Position numbers and translations under genes: made by a program
Assembly: GCA_905181835.1 (NCBI GenBank)
Contig: CAJIZF010000001.1
Location: forward strand, 523,501 to 587,500
Length of the DNA stretch: 64,000 nucleotides
Direction: 5' to 3'
Origin: an uncultured Flavobacteriaceae bacterium
GTDB lineage: Bacteria; Bacteroidota; Bacteroidia; Flavobacteriales; Flavobacteriaceae
Notes under the pieces: generated by a model
Told to the model about the DNA's origin: nothing
The model's database searches: none
The model's input: only the letters and a program-made list of their open reading frames with translations
Shown: positions 58,166 to 64,000 of the stretch, piece by piece
Numbering within the stretch: position 1 is the stretch's first letter
Layout of the letters: each line of letters starts with the position of its first letter

Positions 58166-59425
58166 ATGAAGAATTTTTTCATTTTCATTTTTGTTGCCCT
58201 ATTTTATTCAACAGTAACTGCTTCTTATATACTGGTACCTATGGATTCAGATAGTCAGGCAGAGCATCTCAAAGCTTACGGATTAACTTATTGGACTTTA
58301 CAAAAGCAATTAAAAGTAAAATGGCTTCTCAATTATCGAGGTGGTTCTTTTTTATTACCCGATACAGAAGAAATAAAAAAGGAATGTCAAGTAAGAGGAA
58401 TTTCTTTTGAGCTTTTGTCCAATTCTAAAACTGAAGAAATTTTAAAACTAATAGAGAGCCCTTCTCAAAATATGGAATCAGTCATTCTAGAAAAGGCCCC
58501 TAGAATTGCTGTTTATTCACCAAAGGGAAATCAACCATGGGACGATGCAGTTACTATGGTTTTAACCTATGCAGAAATTCCCTATACTATAATTTATGAT
58601 GAAGAAGTTTTGGGTGATCAGTTAGTGCTTTTTGATTGGTTGCACCTACATCATGAGGATTTTACTGGGCAGTATGGGAAATTTTATCGCGCCTATCGTG
58701 CTGCACCGTGGTATATCCGAAATAAAAAAGAGGCCGAATTGATGGCTTCTAATTTAGGATATAATAAAGTGTCTGATCTTAAATTAGACGTGTCATTAAA
58801 AATAAGAGATTATGTAGTTGGTGGTGGTTTTATGTTTGCCATGTGTAGTGCTACAGATAGTTTTGACATTGCTTTATCTGCAGAAGGCGTTGATATTTGT
58901 GAAACAATGTTTGATGACGATCCGAGCGATCCTGGTTATCAAGGTAAAATTAATTATAATAATACTTTTGCATTTAAAAATTTTATCTTAGAAAGAAGTC
59001 CAATGGTATACGAGTTTTCATCAATAGATATGACATCTAAACGAAAAATAAATAAAGAAACAGATTATTTTACCCTAATGGATTATTCTGCAAAATGGGA
59101 TCCTATTCCAACTATGTTAATTCAAAATCACACTTCGCTAATAAAAGGTTTTATGGGACAAACTACTGCTTATGAAAGAGATCAAATTAAAGCAAATGTT
59201 TTGGTCATGGGAGAACAAAAAACGAATGGAGAGGCTCGATATATTCATGGAATAAAAGGAAAAGGTTTTTTTACATTTTATGGAGGGCATGATCCTGAGG
59301 ACTATCAGCATAGGGTAGGAGATGCAAAAACAGAATTAGAGTTACACCCAAATTCTCCTGGCTATCGTTTGATTTTAAATAATGTACTCTTTCCCGCAGC
59401 TAAAAAGAAAAAACAAAAAACATGA
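58166..59425 (+). CDS. Conserved Bacteroidota protein (often mislabelled asparagine synthetase B)
   Basis: A 419-residue exported protein with a signal peptide ending near TVTASY. It belongs to a conserved flavobacterial family that databases often call asparagine synthetase B, but there is no N-terminal nucleophile Cys and no AsnB ATP-pyrophosphatase motif (SGGxDS). Instead it shows a glutamine-amidotransferase-like (ThuA-type) layout: IAVYSPKGNQPWDDAV, LFDWLHLHHEDFTG, VGGGFMFAMCSATDSFD (a nucleophile-elbow-like Gly-rich turn with Cys) and FFTFYGGHDPEDYQH near the C terminus. Basic tail KKKKQKT. The function is unknown; I would not use the asnB name. Confidence 0.82.
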   Translation: MKNFFIFIFVALFYSTVTASYILVPMDSDSQAEHLKAYGLTYWTLQKQLKVKWLLNYRGGSFLLPDTEEIKKECQVRGISFELLSNSKTEEILKLIESPSQNMESVILEKAPRIAVYSPKGNQPWDDAVTMVLTYAEIPYTIIYDEEVLGDQLVLFDWLHLHHEDFTGQYGKFYRAYRAAPWYIRNKKEAELMASNLGYNKVSDLKLDVSLKIRDYVVGGGFMFAMCSATDSFDIALSAEGVDICETMFDDDPSDPGYQGKINYNNTFAFKNFILERSPMVYEFSSIDMTSKRKINKETDYFTLMDYSAKWDPIPTMLIQNHTSLIKGFMGQTTAYERDQIKANVLVMGEQKTNGEARYIHGIKGKGFFTFYGGHDPEDYQHRVGDAKTELELHPNSPGYRLILNNVLFPAAKKKKQKT

Positions 59426-59427
59426 TA

Positions 59428-60363
59428 TTATTCTATACTTTCATAATAGCTTAAGGGAGGAAGTATAGTAATCTCTACTCTTCTGTTTAACTGTTTGTTT
59501 TCATAAGAGTCATTTGAGGCCCTCGGTTTAGTTTCTCCATATGAATTAATTAAATAGTCATAATTAGGATTATTTTGTAACAATAGTTTTAATCTTTGAG
59601 CTACCGAATGAGATCTTTTATCTGATAAATCTAAATTATAACTTTCTTCACCATCACTATCTGTGTGGCCATCAATTAGTATGGTAGCTTTATCTATGTT
59701 TTTGATTTTGGTGATCAGGTAGGCTAAAATTGAATCAGCTGATTTTTGTAATTTATATTCATCATATTTAAAGAGAATTTCTGTATTGATAGTCAGTCTT
59801 ATAACGCAATTTATTGCTCCAATTGCGTCAATATCTGCACCTGCAGTTTTACTTTTACAAACAGCTTTTTGATCTATTATTCTTACATAATAAAAAACTT
59901 TTTTTGTGGAGATATTTTGATCCTCTAAATCAATTATCGACTTTCCTCCCGATATATTACCCGCAAATATCCAATCTTCTCCATTTTCTGAGATTTCTAT
60001 TTTTGCAGCCTCTTTTGAGGGACCTACTTCAAATATATATAAGTCGTTTCCTTTAAGATTCATAAAGCCATTGTCTTTAAAAGCAACAGTTAATGTTCCT
60101 TTACAACCAAGGGAAACATAATCAGGCTTGTCGTAGGATCTATAATTAGGTTCGTTTAAAGCTTGTGTGCTATCTTGGTATTTTTTGTAGGGAGTAGGTT
60201 TTCCAATTTTAAAATTAACGATGCTATCTGCAAAAGAAATTTTTCCAAGAGGAATATAAACAGATTCATGCCTATTAATAACATAGGATTTGCCAGTTTG
60301 GGATAATAAGAGGTTGTTATTTGCAGATAGAATTATCAGTAAAAATAAAAATAGTATCCTCAT
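59428..60363 (-). CDS. OmpA-family outer-membrane protein
   Basis: A 311-residue exported protein (signal peptide ending near LLSQT). Residues ~30-185 form a beta-rich domain of unknown type containing DYVSLGCKGTLTVAF, DLYIFEVG and KIEISENGEDWIFAG, like lectin/discoidin-type cell-surface modules. Residues ~200-305 are an OmpA peptidoglycan-binding domain: ILFKYDEYKLQKSADSIL, ILIDGHTDSDGEESYNLDLSDKRS and NKQLNRRVEITI, with the Asp and Arg that hold the meso-DAP. It likely tethers the outer membrane to the wall. It ends two bases after the convergent gene upstream. Confidence 0.9.
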   Translation of the reverse strand: MRILFLFLLIILSANNNLLLSQTGKSYVINRHESVYIPLGKISFADSIVNFKIGKPTPYKKYQDSTQALNEPNYRSYDKPDYVSLGCKGTLTVAFKDNGFMNLKGNDLYIFEVGPSKEAAKIEISENGEDWIFAGNISGGKSIIDLEDQNISTKKVFYYVRIIDQKAVCKSKTAGADIDAIGAINCVIRLTINTEILFKYDEYKLQKSADSILAYLITKIKNIDKATILIDGHTDSDGEESYNLDLSDKRSHSVAQRLKLLLQNNPNYDYLINSYGETKPRASNDSYENKQLNRRVEITILPPLSYYESIE

Positions 60364-60425
60364 TGTAATCTTTTTGTCTAATTTACATAATCTTTAATCG
60401 TCTAATTAATTTTTTTTAAAAATCA

Positions 60426-60643
60426 TTATAAATTATTTATTTTTAATACGGTAAAATAGAAGGTAGTTCCTTTGCCTAATTTTGATTCAAACCAGATTTC
60501 ACCTCCAAAAGCATCAATTTTTTTTTAACAATCCATAAACCTACTAAGTTTAAATCTGATCTATTTTTAAATTTCTTAAACATTTCAAAGACAAAAGAAG
60601 AATATTTATCTGAAATGCTATAGGTGAAGTGAAAAATATTATT
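60426..60643 (-). pseudogene. Remnant of a histidine kinase ATPase domain
   Basis: A short coding remnant, about 70 residues, with no start. It reads FEMFKKFKNRSD...VGLWIVKKK and then, after a shift in a run of A, IDAFGGEIWFESKLGKGTTFYFTV to a stop. This is the C-terminal G-box region of a two-component sensor kinase (F...GLWIV...GG.I..ES..GKGT.F.F). The N and D boxes and the whole sensor are missing. The shift could be a sequencing error, but the missing gene body is real in this assembly. It lies between the OmpA gene and the rplT terminator. Confidence 0.8.
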
Positions 60644-60655
60644 TTAATTTTTCAC

Positions 60656-60689
60656 AAAAAAAAACCACCCATTGAGTGATTTTTTTTTG
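60656..60689 (-). terminator. Terminator of the thrS-infC-rpmI-rplT operon
   Basis: On the minus strand AATCACTC pairs with GGGTGGTT (two G-T pairs) around AAT, flanked by A- and T-runs that extend the stem. It lies 24 bases after rplT. Confidence 0.75.
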
Positions 60690-60712
60690 TGAAATAAATA
60701 ATAATTAATTTC

Positions 60713-61057
60713 TTATTTTACTTTATTTACGATTGCTTGAAAAGCATCAGGATGATTCATAGCTAAATCGGCTAAAACCTTTCGGTTTAATTCAATGTTA
60801 TTAGCTTTTACTTTTCCCATAAATTGCGAATAAGACATACCGTGTTGTCTAGCACCCGCGTTAATACGAGTGATCCATAAAGCACGAAATGTTCTTTTTT
60901 TAGCGCGACGGTCTCTATACGAGTACTGCATCGCTTTATCGACAGCATTCTTTGCTACTGTCCATACGTTTTTACGTCTTCCAAAGTATCCTTTGGCTTG
61001 CTTCATTACCTTTTTTCTTCGGGCTCTTTTTGCAACTGAATTTACTGATCTTGGCAT
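60713..61057 (-). CDS. rplT: 50S ribosomal protein L20
   Basis: A 114-residue L20, essential for early large-subunit assembly. It starts [28 protein letters not shown] and contains [23 protein letters not shown] and GLSYSQF-like GMSYSQFMG. Last gene of the classical thrS-infC-rpmI-rplT order. L20 represses this operon in other bacteria; I see no obvious leader structure here. Confidence 0.98.
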   Translation of the reverse strand: MPRSVNSVAKRARRKKVMKQAKGYFGRRKNVWTVAKNAVDKAMQYSYRDRRAKKRTFRALWITRINAGARQHGMSYSQFMGKVKANNIELNRKVLADLAMNHPDAFQAIVNKVK

Positions 61058-61144
61058 AATTTTGTTTTTTTTTGTAGAAGGCGATTCTTTAGAATTCTTT
61101 AGGGCCTTGCTCCAGGGTTTATAATTTTGTTAACCAGTTAAGAA

Positions 61145-61342
61145 TTACTTCATTCGAAGCATTTGCTTAACATTACTTTCGTCTGCTTTGTGCACAACAG
61201 TATCGTGCGTTAAAGCTAACTTACGTTTCTTAGTCTTCTTTGTTAAAATATGACTTTTAAACGCATGCTTCCTTTTGATTTTACCGGTGCCAGTAAGCTT
61301 GAATCTCTTTTTGGCACTAGATTTTGTTTTTTGTTTAGGCAT
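61145..61342 (-). CDS. rpmI: 50S ribosomal protein L35
   Basis: A 65-residue L35, strongly basic. It starts [31 protein letters not shown] and ends VKQMLRMK. Typical position between infC and rplT, 87 bases before rplT and 64 bases after infC. Confidence 0.98.
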   Translation of the reverse strand: MPKQKTKSSAKKRFKLTGTGKIKRKHAFKSHILTKKTKKRKLALTHDTVVHKADESNVKQMLRMK

Positions 61343-61406
61343 GTTTCCTAGTTTTTATCTATTTATTTCACTTGTATTATTTTTATCTAAAAGATAAGTT
61401 AGTTTA

Positions 61407-61969
61407 TTATTTTGCTTTTTTTGGAGCAATAAACATTGTCATCCTTTTACCTTCTAATTTTGGCATTTGTTCTACTTTACCAAAATCTTCAAGTTCTTGT
61501 GCAAGGCGTAATAGCAAAATTTCTCCTTTATCTTTGTAAATTATAGAACGACCTTTAAAAAATACAAAGGCTTTTAATTTTGCTCCTTCTTTTAAGAACT
61601 TTTCAGCGTGTTTCTTTTTAAATTGATAATCATGATTATCAGTATTAGGTCCAAAACGTATTTCTTTTATGGTTACTTTGGTTGCTTTGGATTTTAAGTT
61701 TTTTTCACGTTTTTTTTGTTCATAAACAAATTTTTTGTAATCCATCGCCTTACATACAGGAGGCGTAGCGTTAGGTGAGATTTCCACAAGATCCACTTCG
61801 TGTTCCTCTAGCGATATTTCTAATGCCTTGCTTAGGGTATAAACACCAACTTCGACATTTTCGCCCACCAGATCGTACTTCTTGAGCGCGAATTCTGCTG
61901 GTTAATCCTGTGCTTATCTTCTTTAATTACCCTTGCAGGGCCTCTACTTCTTTTTCTACGTATTGCTAT
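61407..61969 (-). CDS. infC: Translation initiation factor IF-3, non-AUG start, frame broken
   Basis: IF-3 keeps ribosomal subunits apart and checks the initiation codon. From ATG 61868 only 153 residues are read, starting inside the motif [16 protein letters not shown]. The missing N terminus is upstream: [16 protein letters not shown], then EDKHRIN and IRAQEVR. Joining these needs two one-base removals (near 61893 and at 61872). There is no ATG before IAIRRK; the likely start is ATA at 61969-61967, 18 bases after the thrS stop. Rare start codons are known for infC (AUU in E. coli) and allow autoregulation. The C-terminal domain ([15 protein letters not shown]...FKGRSI) is intact. Confidence 0.88.
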
Positions 61970-61987
61970 GACTATATAATTTAAAAA

Positions 61988-63939
61988 TTAAACAATAAAT
62001 TCTTTTTTATTCTTATCAATCTCATCGTTTATCATATTAGATAACGCTTCAACAGTCATGGAGCCTAAATCTCCTTCACTGTGTTTTCTTACTGAAACTG
62101 AATTTTCATTTTCTTCTTGCTCCCCTATTATCAACATATACGGAATTTTATTCATTTCTGCTTCCCGTATTTTTTTTCCAATAGTTTCATTTCTATTATC
62201 GACAAGGGCGCGAATTTCGTTATTTTCGAGCAGATTAAAAACTTTTTGAGCGTATTTTTCATATTTTTCACTCAAAGATAGTATACTAACTTGTTCCGGG
62301 ATAAGCCATAAAGGAAAATTACCCCCTGTATGCTCTAATAAAATTGCGATAAAACGCTCCATACTTCCAAAAGGAGCACGGTGTATCATTACAGGACGGT
62401 GCATTTCATTATCACTTCCTTTATATTGTAGTTCAAAACGTTCAGGAAGATTGTAATCAACTTGAATAGTACCTAATTGCCAACTTCTCCCCAATGCATC
62501 TTTAACCATAAAATCTAACTTTAGGTCCATAAAAAGCAGCTTCTCCTGTTTCTATAACATAATCCAAGCCTTTTTCTATGGTTGCGTTTAATATTGCTTT
62601 TTCAGCCTTTTCCCAGTTCTCATTACTGCCTATGTACTTTTCTGGATTATCTGGGTCTCTTAACGAAACTTGAGCAGTGAAATTTTCAAAACCTAATGAG
62701 CCAAAGACGTATACAATACTAAGTCGATTACATTTCTTAAATTCTTCGATCTAGCTGATCTGGCGTGCAGAAAATATGTGCATCATCTTGAGTGAAACCC
62801 CTAACTCTTGTTAATCCATGAAGTTCTCCACTTTGTTCATACCTATATACGGTTCCAAATTCTGCAAATCGTTTAGGTAAATCTTTATAAGACCAAGGTT
62901 TTGAATTAAATATTTCACAATGATGAGGACAATTCATAGGTTTTAATAAAAACTCCTCACCTTCATTTGGTGTTTTAATTGCTTGAAAACTATCTGCTCC
63001 ATATTTTTCATAATGGCCAGAAGTTACATAAAGTTCTTTATTCCCTATGTGAGGAGAAATCACCATTTCATAACCAGCTTTTTTTTGTGCTTTTTTCAAG
63101 AAATTTTCTAGACGTTCTCTTAAAGCTGCTCCTTTTGGTAACCATAAAGGAAGTCCTTGTCCTACTTTTTGAGAAAAAGTAAATAATTCTAATTCTTTTC
63201 CTAGTTTTCTGTGGTCCCTCTTTTTGGCTTCTTCTAATAAAGCTAAATACTCCTTTAGTTCTTTTTGCTTTGGAAAACTAATACCATAAATCCGGGTAAG
63301 TTGTTTGTTTTTTTCGTCGCCTCGCCAATAAGCTCCCGCAATACTCATGAGTTTAATAGCCTTTACGATTCCAGTATTCGGAATGTGTCCACCTCTGCAT
63401 AAATCTGTAAAGTTATCATGATCACAGAAAGTGATGGTACCATCTTCAAGGTTTTCAATCAGTGCTACTTTATATTGATTTCCTTGTTTTTTATAATATT
63501 CAAGAGCATCAGCTTTCGATGATTCTCTTAAGGTGAATACATGTTTGCCTCTTGCTATCTCTAGCATTTTGTCTTCTATAGGTTTTAAATCTTTTTCAGA
63601 TATAGTATTGTCTGCAAGATCTATATCATAATAAAATCCGTTTTCAATAGCAGGTCCTATAGTAAGTTTTATTCCTGGGAACATTTCTTCTAGGGCTTGA
63701 GCCATGATATGAGCAGATGAATGCCAAAAGGCTTGTTTGCCTTTTTTATCTCTCCAGGTATAAAGTATGAGGTCTCCATCTTCAATAAGTGGAGTAGAAG
63801 ATTCTATTGTAGTATCGTTGAAAGATGCAGAAATTACGTTTCTTGCAAATCCTTCACTTATACTAATTGCAACTCCCATTGGAGTTATGCCGGCATTAAA
63901 TTGCTTTACACTACCATCTGGTAAAGTAATTGCTATCAT
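61988..63939 (-). CDS. thrS: Threonine-tRNA ligase (frame broken several times)
   Basis: Charges tRNA-Thr. The first frame (63939-62737, 400 residues) has the TGS domain ([14 protein letters not shown]), the editing-domain motif [16 protein letters not shown] and the class II core [14 protein letters not shown] and [31 protein letters not shown]. It breaks at 62748 (extra C). The next part reads EEFKK, VIDLVLYVFG (extra T at 62732 and two extra bases near 62711) and [16 protein letters not shown]...GEAAFYGPK. An extra G at 62519 breaks it again before [28 protein letters not shown], ending at 61988. Restored length is about 648 residues. The gene must be functional, so this stretch is error-rich sequence. 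First gene of the infC operon; promoter visible. Confidence 0.93.
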
Positions 63940-63958
63940 AAGTGTTAATTTTAAGATG

Positions 63959-63989
63959 CAAAGATACTACGAGTTTAAATGTTTTACAA
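63959..63989 (-). promoter_or_regulatory. thrS: Promoter of the thrS-infC-rpmI-rplT operon
   Basis: On the minus strand TTG (63989-63987), a 20-base spacer and TATCTTTG (63966-63959) match the consensus exactly. The ATG of thrS lies 19 bases downstream. Confidence 0.8.
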
Positions 63990-64000
63990 TAGTCTTTTGA

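Noticed and set aside
58166..59425. Asparagine synthetase B
   Set aside because: No glutaminase Cys at position 2, no PPi-loop motif SGGxDS, and a signal peptide is present.
61407..61868. A short IF-3 starting at ATG 61868
   Set aside because: The conserved N-terminal IF-3 sequence is present upstream once two indels are allowed, so this ATG is internal.

Overview
The window is chromosomal DNA from a member of the Bacteroidota, almost certainly a Flavobacteriaceae species and probably marine. The evidence is the low GC content, the absence of Shine-Dalgarno sequences, several Bacteroidota-type promoters (TTG, 19-21 bases, then TAnnTTTG), two proteins with type IX secretion (T9SS) sorting tails, a PorV-like outer-membrane protein, and clade-restricted families (DUF3467, DUF4295, DUF4369, DUF4105, and the protein often mislabelled 'asparagine synthetase B'). 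Most of it is ordinary housekeeping sequence with tight gene packing. I see no rRNA genes, CRISPR array, prophage or insertion sequence.

Layout. 0-5.3 kb: end of rpoB, rpoC and a DUF3467 gene. 5.3-16.5 kb: prfC, idi, a QueD-like synthase, a DUF4369 lipoprotein with a DUF819 membrane protein, an S1/P1 nuclease, htpG, a FabH-like synthase, a CoA-binding protein and a sodium:solute symporter. 16.6-28.1 kb: a T9SS-secreted beta-propeller protein, recR, a glycosyltransferase, a 2-oxoacid dehydrogenase E2, an exonuclease, an FAH-family protein, cinA, the L28-L33-DUF4295 operon, ftsY and rimO. 28.2-34.6 kb: a glycosyltransferase, an SDR, a Uup-like ABC-F, and a UDP-sugar dehydrogenase/epimerase pair. 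34.6-46.2 kb: a DUF4105 protein, a PorV-like protein, pssA, a glutaminyl cyclotransferase, the SRP RNA, a second SDR, a transaldolase-family enzyme, a thioredoxin-fold lipoprotein, a YbiT-like ABC-F and a CotH-domain T9SS protein. 46.2-47.5 kb: a small accessory patch with a GIY-YIG-like ORF facing away from an unknown acidic ORF, then tRNA-Leu and tRNA-Lys. 47.6-60.4 kb: aroK, a PRTase, an S4 protein, an FKBP lipoprotein, a split transketolase, tgt, an LptF/G permease, an EamA transporter, accA, dnaB, an unknown conserved protein and an OmpA-family protein. 60.4-64 kb: a histidine-kinase remnant and the thrS-infC-rpmI-rplT operon.

Functional links. The QueD-like synthase and tgt both belong to the queuosine pathway. 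The SRP RNA and ftsY are two of the three SRP-pathway parts. The dehydrogenase/epimerase pair with two glycosyltransferases points to surface-polysaccharide synthesis.

The most striking property is the number of broken reading frames. rpoC, thrS, infC and htpG, and also aroK, a Uup-like ABC-F, a UDP-sugar dehydrogenase and a DUF4369 protein, are each interrupted by small indels although the protein sequence continues cleanly on both sides. Several of these genes are essential, and at least six indels fall within about 0.9 kb of thrS/infC. Uncorrected sequence error is therefore the likeliest cause, and I annotate these as single genes. I did not find a convincing new multi-gene system. The best candidate for something undescribed is the divergent ORF pair at 46.2-47.2 kb beside the tRNAs.
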